DNA of 64,000 nucleotides from Cranoglanis bouderius (GCA_023630585.1 CM042562.1:5534684-5598683); one strand, 5' to 3'. Positions 24,250 to 35,630 are shown, counted from the first letter of the stretch. The notes: generated by a model not told the origin, from the letters alone. A program made the numbers and translations.

Positions 24250-25178
24250 AAACAAATAGATTGAAAGGAATATGTTAGTATATGACCTTTATACACAGTA
24301 TGGCTTTTTATGTGTCTTTGAACAGAACATACCATACAGGTCTTTTTAGTTGCTTCGTTATTGGAAGTTTTTGTGATTCACTTTTCTAAGTCTTATTACC
24401 TAATCTCTTCAATCAGCCAGAGAAAGAACTAACATATCAGCACATAATAGCATAAAGGTGTTTGAGGAAAGTGTGAAGGCTTGTGCTGGACAGGAATGAT
24501 GTGAATCTGATTAGAGATGTGGTCTGGAGGATGTTGTTTTAATACTGCTCATTTCTACTGTACTGCTTCCTGGTGCTGACATAAGAATTAACGTCAGACT
24601 CAATGCAGCTTAAGTGTTCTTGGCTTATACAGTAGCACACAGATATCAAGAACGACTTGTTCCTCAGGCTCTCAGGCATTTCATTTGTTCATCCTGAGGC
24701 ACAAATCAAGTCAATTGAGGAAACTTAAGCCATGTTTTTTCTTCCAGAAACAGGAAAATAGTTAAAATGTAATTCCCTTTTCTTTGAGTTCTTTCTGTGT
24801 CTCTGGAGAACACCCAGTTCCTATGCTGTAAATCAGGATTACATATAAATACTACTACATATTAAACATCTAGCTTGCTCTCAAGAAGCCCCGTTCAATT
24901 TGCACCCAATGTTGGGTTTCTATAATTTGGCTCCACAACATTTATACCTGGCAAGTGTTTATATGATTATTATAGAATCATTGTAGCAGTTAACGGTAGT
25001 CAAACAGTCAAAGTCAGAGTCTTTTATTTGTCATTTGCACAGTTGACACATGGATAACTGTTCATTGAAAATCTTGTGGTAGCTTCACTAACAAATACAG
25101 GACATATATTAACATATAACATCTACTAAACAAAACATACAAATGCAAATACAAAATATACACATGGCGAAAAAACAT
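24250..25178. other. Gene-free stretch
   Basis: No gene is called. The segment at about 24985-25100 (AGTCAAAGTCAGAGTCTTTT then ATTTGTCATTTGCAC) resembles a common fish interspersed repeat end but was not classified. Confidence 0.4.
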
Positions 25179-25179
25179 A

Positions 25180-26610
25180 CAGTATCCAAGAATATACCTT
25201 TGAAATAATCACATTTTGTTGCTTGTCAGCCTGAAATGAAGACTGACACGGTTTTTGTTTTATCCAGCTGTATTTACTCAGTGCAACTTATAACATCCAA
25301 GTGAAAGATATAACACCAACATGTCAGAAAAAAATATAAAAAATAAAAAAACAGAATCACTGAGTTGAAAAAAGGTTCACCCCCCTCCTAAAAATGACTT
25401 GCAAACTCAATAAAGTGGAGCTAATCACCTTCTCAATGGCACACAAAACCATTTGACTTTCAACTGTGATCAGCTGTGGTCATTTTGATTAGCTCAGCAT
25501 GAAGAGCTTTCCTGGAGCATTTTGTAGTGCAACTGAAGCAACTATGGGTGGCAAGGCACTGTCAAAAGGTCTCAGGATAAAGTTGTGGACAGGTACAAGT
25601 CAGGAGATGGATACAAAAATGTTTTATCAATGCCTAGAAGCACAGTGAAGTTTATTATTAAGAAGTGGAAGGTATTTGGTACAACACAGACCCTCCCTGG
25701 ATCAGGATGTCGCTCCAAACTGGATGAAAGAGCCAGGAGGAAACTGGTCAGAGAGGCTACCAAGAGGCCTACAGCAACTCTGAACCAGTTGCAGGAATTT
25801 ATGACAAAGAGTGGCCATTGTGTGCATGTGACAACAATATCACAAATTCTCCACAAATGTGGCTTGTATGGGAGGGTCACAAGAAAAAAGCCACCAAAGA
25901 CTGAGTTTTGCCAAAACGCACCTTGAAGATTCTAAGGCCACATGGAAAAAGGTGTTATGGTCAAATGAATTATTTGGCCTCAACGCCAAACGATATGTCT
26001 GGCAGAAATCCAATATAGCTCACCATCCAAATAACACCATGCCTACAGTAAAGCATGGAGGTGGTAATATCCTGTTATGGGGGTGTTTCTCTGCAGCAGG
26101 GACTGGAGCACTTGTCAGGATAGAAGGAAATGGATGGGGTAAAATACCATCAAATTCTTGCGGAAAATCTGCTGCCCTCTGCCAGAAAGTTGTCAATAGG
26201 AAGAAGGTTTACCTTCCAACATGACAATGACCCAAAGCACACAGCAAAACTTACCATACAGTGGTTGAAGGAGAAAAAGGTGAATGTCCTTGCATGGCCT
26301 AGTCAGAGCCCAGACTTAAACCCCATTGAAAATCTGTGGAATGACTTGAAGATTGCAGTCCACAAACAGTCACCATCAAGTTTAACTGAACTTGAGCAGT
26401 TCTGCTAAGAAGAGTGGGCAAATATTGTAAAGTCTAGATGTGCAAAGTTAGTAGAGACATATCCCAACCAACTAAAGACTGTAATTAAAAAATTAAGGCA
26501 AATTAAAGCAAGGGGGTGATCCTTTTTCCAACTCAGTGATTCTTTTTTTTATGTTGGTGTTATATCTTTCACTTGGATGTTAAGTTGCACTGAGTAAATA
26601 CAGCTGGATA
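25180..26610 (+). mobile_element. Tc1-like element, plus-strand transposase, right end truncated
   Basis: The left end CAGTATCCAAGAATATACC starts after TA (25178-25179). Inverted arms share CCAGCTGTATTTACTCAGTG and ATCCAAGTGAAAGATATAAC, but the right arm stops near 26610, about 80 bp short. Transposase parts: KLDERARRKLVREATKRPTA (25720), HGGGNILLWGCFSAAGTGAL (26050), FQHDNDPKHTAKLTIQWLKE (26215) and SQSPDLNPIENLWNDLK (26305). The second Asp and the Glu of DD34E are kept, but the first block reads LWSNE instead of LWSDE, and frames are shifted. Confidence 0.88.
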
Positions 26611-26655
26611 TATAGATTTAGTAAGAGGTAATGGTTTCCTGTGGAAACAGAATTA

Positions 26656-27649
26656 AACAACCCCAATTCCAAAAAAGTTGGGATGCTGTGTAAAATGTAA
26701 ATAAAAACAGAATACAATGATTTGGAAATTTCATAAACCCATATGTTATTCACAACAGAACATAGAAAACATATCAAATGTTTAAACTGAGGAAATGTAC
26801 CATTTTAAGGAAAAAATAAGGTAATTTTGAATTTGATGGCCGCAACACGTCTCAAAAAAGTTGGGACGGGGCAACAAAAGGCTGGAAAAGTAATTGAAAT
26901 TCTTTTTGGAAACCATAGTCCTCTGGACTAAAGAAGAGAGAGACCATCCGGCATGTTATCAGCACTCACTTCAAAAGCCTGCATCTCTAATGGTATGGGG
27001 GTGCATTATTGCCTATGGAATGGGCAGCTTGCACATCTGGAAAGGCACCATAAATGCTGAAAGGTATATTTAGAGCAACATATGCTTCCATCCAGATGAT
27101 GTCTTTTTCAGGGAAGGCCTTGCATATTTCAGCAAGACAATGCTAAACCACATACTGCATCTATTACAACAGTATGGCTTCATAGTAGAAGAGTCCGGAT
27201 GCTGAACTGGCCTGCCTGCAGTCCAGAGCTTTCACCAATTGAAAACATTTGGTGCATCATGAAATGAAAAATATGACAAAGGAGACCCAGGACTGTTGAG
27301 CATCTAGAATCCTGTATCAGACACGAATGGGACAACATTCCTCTCCCAAAACTCCAGCAACTGGTTTCCTCAGTTCTCAGACGTATACGGACTGTTGTTA
27401 AAAGAAGAGGGGTTGCTACACAGTGGTAAACATGGCCCTGTGCCAATTTTTTTGAGACCTGTTTCTGCCATCAAATTCAAAATTACCTTATTTTTTCCTT
27501 AAAATGGTACATTTCCTCAGTTTAAACGTTTGATATGTTTTCTATGTTCTACTGTGAATAAAACATGGGTTTTTGAGATTTGCAAATCATTACATTCTGT
27601 TTTTATTTACATTTTACACAGCGTCCCAAACTTTTTGGAATTGGGGTTG
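26656..27649 (+). mobile_element. DNA transposon with CCCCAATTCCAAAAA termini, Tc1-like remnant
   Basis: The termini CAACCCCAATTCCAAAAAAG and the reverse of the right end (ending before TA at 27650-27651) match, with about 100 bp of inverted arms sharing AATAAAAACAGAAT and AAATGGTACATTTCC-type blocks. Plus-strand remnants LQYFSKTML-like FQQDNA fossil, LSPIENIW (near 27235) and HLESCIRHEWDNI (near 27300) point to a Tc1/mariner-superfamily transposase, now full of stops. Confidence 0.7.
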
Positions 27650-27672
27650 TAGTTATACTTATATTGCTATAT

Positions 27673-28408
27673 AGTGGCGTGCAGTCCATATAAGCTGCGA
27701 ATGCTCTGCATACCCAAGCCATTTGAGAGAATGAGTGCGGTGATTGGCTAATTATTAATATTAACATTGCTATACATTTGTATGTCATTTGAGGTGTAAC
27801 ATAAAGCTTACATAAAATGTTGGGAATAATTAAACTGTCCATAAATTAATCTTAAATTAATCATTTGCTAAATCAAATGAACAAAAGTTGTAACTATATT
27901 TTTATGTTTTCTCAAGCAAAGCAAATGTTGAAAGTCCACCGAAACATACCTTCTTACATTTTCTTGGCATAGGCAAAGCATGTTTAAGGTACACGTTATT
28001 TGGCAACATGCTTGATGTTGTAGGCTATGTTACGTATCATAACGTAATTATGTTTAAGTGGTATTTGGAGGTTTTTGCTTGAAACACCAAAGATAGACCT
28101 AACTATTTTTGTAGCGTTATAACAGTGGATGAACCTGAAACGATAGAGTCATTATGTTTAAATCCGTTTTACAGGAGATCATTTATTGAAAAGCAGAGAA
28201 TTTTATACCAAGGGAGACCCACACCAACACTTGGAATTATGAATTTTATTTACAAATAAAGTAGGAAAATACATGGTGTTTCTTATTTGTCGTTTCTGAT
28301 TTGGCCAATGTGCCATACCATTTACCAACTGTGTTTGGTTACGTCATGCGAAAAATGGGGTGGGTTGCATCATAGCATACACGGTTATAGAAGTCACCGC
28401 TCGCCACT
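27673..28408. mobile_element. hAT-like MITE, 736 bp, with target duplication
   Basis: The element runs from AGTGGCG to CGCCACT and is bordered on both sides by GCTATAT (27666-27672 and 28409-28415). Short inverted ends with AGTGGCG and a 7-8 bp duplication are typical of hAT-derived elements. No transposase frame was seen. Confidence 0.7.
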
Positions 28409-28842
28409 GCTATATAATGAAGTAAATAGTAATTAACTAAGCAGCAGGGACAGACATGCACAGACATTTTGGGGGCAGAATTCCACCGAATGGGTGCCAT
28501 TTCTGTCCCCAGAACATTATATGTATAAAAATGCATGACAATTAACTCTAAAATACATTTTATTATTAAGCAAAGTGTCCTGCCCATGAACCTAACTGCA
28601 AATTTAAAATATATAATTAAAAACATTAATAAAAAAATTACCTAGAACACTAAAAAAAATAGCATTTTTTGCATGTCCCCACTCTCTATCTCTGTACTTT
28701 ACATTGAAATATAATGATTAAAGTCCTTCACAAATCTTTTTTTTCCCCATTGTTCTGTGAGTTTATATCCAATCTATGATTTAAAATGTTTTTTTTTTCA
28801 TGAGAAATCCATAACATTTTAGATAAAATACACATTTTAGTC

Positions 28843-28980
28843 GTGTCCCCGGGTTTTCACTCAGTCCTGTTACCGGAGCACATTGCCCTCCTTGAAGAAC
28901 TTGGAACATTCCACAAGACACATTTTCAACAGGAAGTTGCATCATTTGAATCTTCTGAAGGCAATGGGAAGACCAAAAGT
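28843..28980 (+). CDS. Exon-like segment ahead of a GTAAGT donor
   Basis: An open stretch reads PEHIALLEELGTFHKTHFQQ then EVASFESSEGNGKTK (or, in another frame, HHLNLLKAMGRPK) up to CCAAAA|GTAAGT. It begins around a copy of CTCAGTCCTGTTACC. The family was not recognised; it could be an exon of the same transposon-like gene as 29421-29534. Confidence 0.3.
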
Positions 28981-29420
28981 AAGTCCTCTCATTTTCTTTT
29001 CTGTATATTTAATGATATTGCAGCAATGTCTGAGAGGGTCAATCTCAACATACTTTCCTGTTACCTAAATTATTTTTTTAGATGTTATTTGATTATTTTA
29101 AATATACACATTTTTGGTAAATCACTAGAATTTGCTCAGTATCCTCATGCTGTAAGCGTGTATGCCATGTGGCTATATTTCATGTATTTGCTAATTCTAT
29201 GCTAAAAACTCAGTCCTGTTACCTTCAGTCCTGTTACTCATATAAACCATAACAGGACTGAGTAATAGGTAACAGGACTGAGTAGCATCCTATGGTGTAT
29301 TAAGTTATTAATGTGAATATTAGTTTATGTAATACAATTTACTTGATTTTTAAGTTTTACAGTTATTGTTACTTAAGATATAGAAGTATCAGTTTTACAG
29401 TGTGAATGCCGTGATTACAG

Positions 29421-29534
29421 GGAGCCAATCCACCACTAAGTGCTGCAGAAAAGCTCTTCAGGCGAGGATTCACTGCCGGTACGTGGAACTTTTTCGAGGC
29501 GAGCCACGGGAAGGGTGCCCCAGATGGTGTGGGA
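29421..29534 (+). pseudogene. Exon-like segment with WNFFEASHGKGAPDGVG motif, cut by a CA array
   Basis: After the acceptor GATTACAG a 38-codon open frame encodes NPPLSAAEKLFRRGFTAG and WNFFEASHGKGAPDGVG. From memory, an E/A-x-HGKG-x-x-DGVG motif recurs in uncharacterised, multicopy, probably transposon-derived fish proteins; I cannot verify this here. The frame runs directly into the CA microsatellite at 29535, so the exon is truncated or its end was replaced. Confidence 0.5.
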
Positions 29535-29544
29535 CACACACACA

Positions 29545-29602
<58 letters not shown>

Positions 29603-29868
29603 GACATACACACACACACACTCTCACAGACATACACACACACACTCTCACAGACATACACACACACACTCAAAGACATACACACATACACTCACACTCA
29701 CAGACATACACACACACACACACACTCACTCACAGACATACACACACACACTCACACGCACACACTCACATACACACACACACACACTCACAGACATACA
29801 CACACACACACACACTCACAGACATACACACACACGCACACACACACACACACACACACTCACAGACA
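29535..29868. repeat. Compound CA microsatellite with AGACATA higher-order unit
   Basis: A (CA)n array is interrupted nine times by (A/C)AGACATAC-type blocks (ACTCACAGACATACACACAC). It stops at the TA where a Tc1 element is inserted. Confidence 0.95.
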
Positions 29869-29870
29869 TA

Positions 29871-30842
29871 CATTGGGGGAAAAAAGTATTTGATCCCCTG
29901 CTGATTTTGTACATTTGCCCACTGACAATTTTAATGGTAGGTGTATTTTAACAGTGAGAGACAGAATAACAAAAAAAAATGTTCTTGGGGTCACAGGCAG
30001 CATTCCTCCTCCTCCAAACATGGCGAGTTGAGTTGATGCCAAAGAGATCTGACCACACCTGACCACAACACTTTCACCCAGTTCTCCTCTGAATCATTCA
30101 GGCAAACTTCAGACGGGCCTGTACATGTGTTTTCTTGAGCAGGGGGACCTTGCGGGTGCTGCAGGATTTCAGTCCTTCACGGCGTAGTGTGTTACCAATT
30201 GTTTTCTTGGTGACTATGGTCCCAGCTGCCTTGAGATCATTAACAAGATCCTCCCGTGTAGTTCTGGGCTGATTCCTCACCGTTCTCATGATCATTGAAA
30301 CTCCACAAGGTGAGATCTTGCATGGAGCCCCAGACCGAGGGAGACTGACAGTTATTTTGTGTTTCTTCCATTTGCGAATAATCGCACCAACTGTTGTCAC
30401 CTTCTCACAAGGGTCTTGTAGCCCATTCCAGCCTTGTGTAGGTCTACAATCTTTTCCATGACATCCTTGGACAGCTCTTTGGTCTTGGCCATGGTGGAGA
30501 GTTTGGAATCTGATTGATTGATTGCTTCTGTGGACAAGTGTCTTTTTACAGGTAACAAACCTCTTAAAGGGAGTGCTCCTAATCTCAGCTCATTACCTGT
30601 GTAAAAGACACCTGGGAGCCAGAAATCTTGCTGATTGAGAGGGGATCAATTACTTATTTCACTCATTAAAATGCAAATCAATTTATAACTTTCTTGAAAT
30701 GCGTTTTTCTGGATTTTTTTGTTGTTATTCTGTCTCTCACTGTTAAAATACACCTACCATTAAAATTATAGACTGATCATTTCTTTGTCAGTGGGCAAAC
30801 GTACAAAATCATCAGGGGATCAAATACTTTTTTCCCCCACTG
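29871..30842 (-). mobile_element. Tc1-like element, deleted, inserted in the CA array
   Basis: Termini CATTGGGGGAAAAAAGTATT and the reverse of the right end are bordered by TA. The minus strand keeps the N-terminal DNA-binding part (TTVGAIIRKWKKHKITVSLP, NQPRTTREDLVNDLKAAGTI, to HVQARLKFA) and a stub of the catalytic domain, then jumps to the terminal repeat. It is therefore a non-autonomous deletion copy of the family also found at 55733-57133. Confidence 0.88.
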
Positions 30843-30844
30843 TA

Positions 30845-30921
30845 CACACACACTCACAGACATACACACACAAACACACACACACTCATACTCACAGACA
30901 TACACACACACACACTCAAAG

Positions 30922-30968
<47 letters not shown>
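30845..30968. repeat. Second half of the compound CA array
   Basis: It has the same CACTCACAGACATACACAC units as 29535-29868, with three more AGACATA blocks. The Tc1 insertion splits what was one array. Confidence 0.93.
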
Positions 30969-30972
<4 letters not shown>

Positions 30973-30974
<2 letters not shown>

Positions 30975-31097
30975 GTGGGGGGGGAAAGTATTTGGTCCCC
31001 TGCTGATTTTGTACGTTTGCCCACTGACAAAGAAATGATCAGTTTATAATTTTAATGGTAGGTGTATTTTAACAGTGAGAGACAGAATAACAACAAA
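30973..31097. mobile_element. Solo end of the same Tc1 family
   Basis: CAGTGGGGGGGGAAAGTATT, GATTTTGTACGTTTGCCCAC and TTTTAACAGTGAGAGACAGA match the left arm of the 55733 copy. It breaks off at ACAACAAAAC where an (AC)n tract begins. Confidence 0.85.
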
Positions 31098-31098
31098 A

Positions 31099-31099
31099 C

Positions 31100-31139
<40 letters not shown>
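31099..31139. repeat. (AC)n microsatellite
   Basis: About 20 AC units lie at the break of the Tc1 end. Confidence 0.95.
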
Positions 31140-31143
<4 letters not shown>

Positions 31144-32408
31144 GGGAGACCGGATACACATTCCTGTTACTCAGTGTTCATTCCTGTTACACAATGTCGC
31201 AATGTTCATTCCTGTTATTAAATTGTTTTTCTCTAAAAAATAAAGTTAAACCACTGCTTTTCTAAATTGTGTCCATCATTTAACCAATAGTTTAATTAAC
31301 TGCATGATGAAAAAAAATTAAACCTGAGGTTTAGGTCTCCTCTGAAATGAAAAAATGGCTTTGCATTTTTTTTAAAAATACACATTGTGTGCATATATAG
31401 TGATTTTTTTGTGATAAATATAAATTATTTAAACACGCAACCAACCATTTCTTTAAAATAAACACTTTTGTGAGAGGAAAACAAAGAAATTAGTTGACAT
31501 TGCTTTTAAACTTGCTTTTTAAAAGACACATGATTTTTGGTAACAGGACTGAGAAAAATGCATCCATCTCCCACTTTGAAACCTTGTAAAAAATGAAATA
31601 AAGTTACCCGAGATTGACCAGTATACATTTTGAAGAGTGGAATATGTGTGCTATTAGATTCAGTGTTGAAAAAAGATTTTAAAAAATGAAGTTTAATTTT
31701 TAAAAGTTACAACAGGCTAATGTCACCCATTCGGTGGAATGGCTCAAATATATTAACACAACTCTGACTTCCTTACCAATTTATTTTAATACCCTCACAC
31801 TCACGCCATTGTTTCATACTCAACAGATTTCTACAAAATAATCAGTTCACACAGAGACCACGGTCTTCTTTAGTATTAACTAGGTTTAGCTAAGGCAGCC
31901 TTAGCTAAACTTTAGCTAACTTATTACATTAGCTAGTAGCTCATGAGTCATGCATGTTGCAAGACACAAATTAACTATATTTGTCTTTTGGCTAATTAGC
32001 TGTAAAGTCGAGGCACTGGTAGCTTAGTCTTTTGTTCATCACCACTCACCTCCACACAAGCCAAGAAAAACACAACTGGGATAGGAGCTGGGAGGGGCTG
32101 GTGCCTGCCTGTCTGTGTGTCTGATGTGCTGATGTGTGCTGCACTGCTGCGCAGACGGAGGGCATCGGAACTCGACAAAGTCTCATCTCCCGACCTGATA
32201 TTTTGATTTTTTATTCAACAAACATATGTTTGACAGTAAAGCTGTGCGCAAACAGGAATATATATTTATTTATTAAAAAAAAAAAAAAAAACCCTAGAAA
32301 AAAGGGCACTTTCTCTCGAGGAAGAAAAAGGGCAGGTGCTCAAGCCCCCTTTGATGTCTATGTGTGCACGTGCTTACTAAGCAGTGAACTATAACGGTAA
32401 AGCAGTTC

Positions 32409-32545
32409 AATACTTTTGTATGCAAAGATTTGGGCACCCCTCACCAAATTACATCTTTTGTTGATTTTTGAAGTGAAACAAGCAGTAAACACAGCAGCAA
32501 ACCTCAGCAGCAAATTATTTTAATAAAATAACCTTTGCATACAAC
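32409..32545. mobile_element. Short Tc1-like relic with TTTGGGCACCCCT terminus
   Basis: CTTTTGTATGCAAAGATTTG then GGCACCCCTCACCAAATTAC resembles the terminus type seen at 16020-16050, and ends at CCTTTGCATACAA. It holds no coding remnant. Confidence 0.45.
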
Positions 32546-32549
32546 TCTA

Positions 32550-34175
32550 CAGTGCTCTCCACTCATATTGGTACCCTTGGTATGTATGAGCAAAGAAGGC
32601 TGTGAAAAATTGTCTTTATTGTTAACCTTTTGATCTTTTGTTGAAGGAGAATTCACAAAAATACTCTGCTCTCATGGATATCAAACTATTGTGAACACAA
32701 CACATTTTTATCCAAAAAAATATCTTTGTTAAATATAGGTGTGCAACAATTATTGGCACCCCTATGAATTCATATGAGCAAAATATATTTGAAGTATATT
32801 CCCATTGATATTTTACATTTTTTTAGTACACCTGGGTAACTAGGAACAGGAAATTGTTCAACCATGACTTCCGGTTTCACAGGGGTATAAATATGAGGTA
32901 ACAAATAAGCCAAATTCCCTTACTTATTCATAACAATGGGTAAGACTAAGGAATATAGGTGTGATGTGCGGCAAAAGGTTGCTGAGCTTCACAAAATGGG
33001 AAGTGGCTATAAGAAAATAGCACAAGCATTAAAAATGCCCATTTACACCATCAGGTACACCATCAGGGCAATAATTAAGAAGTTTCAGTCAACTAGAAAT
33101 TTTATGAATCAACCTGGAATTGGATGTGCGTCTATATTGTTTCAATGCACAGTGAAGAGGATGGTTCTCCAAGGATCACAGCTGGATCACAGCTGGAGAA
33201 TTGCAGAAGTTAGTTGCGTCTTGGGGTCAGAAAGTCTCCAAAACTACAATCCGAAGTCACCTACGTCACCACAAGTTGTTTGGAAGGGTTTCAAGAAAAA
33301 AGCCTCTACTCTCATCCAGAAACAAAGTCAAGTACCTTCAGTTTGCCAGACACTACTGGAACTTCAGATGGGATCAGGTTCTATGGTCAGATGAAACCAA
33401 AATAGAGCTTTTTGGCAATAAACACCAGAGGTGGTTTTGGCACACACAGAGAGGTAGCCATATGGAAACGTACCTCATGCCCACGGTTAAATATGGTGGT
33501 GGCTCTTTAATGTTTTGGGGCTGTTTTTCTGCCAGAGGACCTGGACACTTTGTTAGGATACATGGCATCATGGACTCTATATCAACAGATATTAAATGAA
33601 AAACCTGACTGCCTCTGCCAGAAAGCTTAAAATGGGCCGTGGTTGGATCTTCCAGCAGGACAATGATCCAAAACATACATCAAAATCAACACAAAAATGG
33701 TTTACTGATCACAAAATCAAGGTCCTGCCATGGCCATCCCAGTCCCCTGACTTGAAACCCTTAAAAACCTGTGGGGTGAACTGAAGAGGAGAGTCTACCA
33801 GTGTGGACCTTGAAATTTGAAGGATCTGGAGAGATTCTATATGGAGGAATGGTCTCAGATCCCTTACATGAAGGATACATATATTCTCCAACCTCATCAG
33901 GCATTATAGGAGAAGACTCATAGCTGTTATCTTGGCAAAGGGAGGTAGCACAAAGTATTGACTAAAAAGGTGCCAATAATTGTTGCACACCTATATTTAA
34001 CAATGTTTTTTTTTTTTTGATAAACCTGTGTTTGCAATTGTTTGATATCCATGAGAGCAGAGTATTTTTGTGAATTTTTTAAACAAAAGATCAAAAGGTT
34101 AAACAATAAAGACAATCTTTCACAGCCTTCTTTGCTCATATTTACCAAGGGTGCCAATATTAGTAAAGGGCACTG
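32550..34175 (+). mobile_element. Tc1-like element, 1.6 kb, nearly full length but frameshifted
   Basis: Termini CAGTGCTCTCCACTCATATT and the reverse of the right end are bordered by TA (32548-32549, 34176-34177). Plus-strand transposase: start MGKTKEYRCDVRQKVAELHK (32936), HTH KKIAQALKMPIYTIRYTI, VLWSDETKIELFGNKHQRWF (33380), GGGSLMFWGCFSARGPGHFV (33500), FQQDNDPKHTSKSTQKW (33650) and SQSPDLKPL (33740). Both Asp residues are present; a frameshift destroys the NPIENLWG block with the catalytic Glu. This is the best preserved transposase in the window. Confidence 0.9.
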
Positions 34176-34179
34176 TATA

Positions 34180-35620
34180 TATGAATAGAAGCCTGATGTA
34201 AAGATTTGTTCTTGTAAGGGTCACATGGTGCTCAAGGTAAATAACTGCTTAAAGAAATCCCCATCCTATCGAGTTTGTGTGTATGTGCATGTGCGTGTGT
34301 AGGAGGGAGGTAATAGGAGAAAAAAAGAAATAAACTTCATATGGTTGTTGACATATGACAGGACACTTGAATTTAACAAAGCACATCCCTTGAATGAGAC
34401 CTTTATTTATATAGTTGGGCCAGCTGGATACACAGACAAACAAAAAGTTACCATATCACTCTCATTTGAAAGTTGTGAAAAAGGAACATTCTTTTAGAGA
34501 ATATGTATTTTTGATGGATTTCATATTCACCCTCTGCATAATCCATCATAATCAAAAAACTGCATCCACTTAAATCTCCTCACCGACTCTAAGACATGAC
34601 TTAATAAGAGAAAAGAGCATCCAGAGTTGGAAACCCTCGTCAGCCTTCACGTTTTACTGTGCTATTTCCATATAGTCAATTGCTGGGATTGATTTACAGC
34701 TGTGGAATTTAGTAGAGCCAAAAATTCACAGAGGGATTTCATTAGAGCCAGTTTTATCACAAAGCTGATGCCTTCAACTCAGACGATCATCAAAAGTAAT
34801 ATTAACATAGTATATAACCTGTCTTGAAAACTCTTTCTGGTATGTCCCAACTGTCATTAGTGCATAAATCACAAGAAAGCCCAAAAACAGGACTTTAAAG
34901 TTAGCCCTCTCACACAGTGTTATCTGTATGCAATCAGTACATAGTTTTGGGATATTTTGTTATGTGAGTGTTATATAATTATAGTGCCTTAATTACAATA
35001 ACATTGTTTAGGTTATATGAATCTGTGTGTTATAATGTTAATTTGAGTCACTAATGTCAGTGTTTGGCACCCTTTGCATTTTTCATATTTACAATGGAAA
35101 AGTAGATGAAGAATACAGTAAATATATTTTTATTAACCTTTTTTTAAAATAATGTATTTATTTCAAACATGTCAAGTTTGCAAAAAAAACTGTTTTAATA
35201 TCCATAAAAAAGACAACATTCAGCTCTACGATGTAGAGGAATTGGAATGTGATACAAAATATGAAACTGGTTAAGGCATTGTAGGCACACATGCAGCAAA
35301 GTTAAAGGAAAGATCCACTGACAATGGATCAGTCATTAAGTTCTTTTTAAAATTTGTGTAATTATGTTCATTAAAAAAAAAGAACATGGGAACATTAAAA
35401 AAATAATAATAAAATTTTTAAACCTATTGGAAATTGATGCTATGTGATGGGTATTGTTGGCATTCGAGTACAAGCTTGGTTTAGCCTATAGTGAATCTGG
35501 CTTTTTTTCTTTTTTCATTCACTTCTAGTGGTTCATTTTTGAAATACAATCCATGATGTCTTACTAGTGGAACTGACTCTACATGATCAGCTAAAGGTCG
35601 TTCATCAGGAAGGCTACATC
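34180..35620. other. Intergenic stretch 3' of thbs2
   Basis: The segment 34560-34870 is complex sequence without repeat hallmarks and could be conserved non-coding DNA. No exon was recognised. Confidence 0.4.
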
Positions 35621-35630
35621 TACACTTTCC

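Larger units (their letters stand above)
28480..31740 (+). mobile_element. Composite region bounded by inverted ATTCCACCGAATGGGTG, possible unclassified transposon
   Basis: ATTCCACCGAATGGGTG lies at about 28480-28496 and its complement CACCCATTCGGTGGAAT at about 31724-31740. Between them are six exact GTAACAGGACTGAG-type motifs or close variants in both orientations, two exon-like plus-strand segments (28843-28980, 29421-29534), CA arrays, one Tc1 insertion and one Tc1 fragment. An AATAAA lies near 31239. No target duplication was seen outside the inverted pair, so the true ends may lie elsewhere. That the whole is one element is inference. Confidence 0.4.

Noticed and set aside
29402..29951. 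Long open frames made of His-Thr repeats
   Set aside because: They are translations of the CA microsatellite in several frames at once and have no start or splice context.
29535..30968. CRISPR-like array from regularly recurring AGACATA blocks
   Set aside because: The spacing is irregular, the spacers are CA repeats, and the genome is vertebrate.
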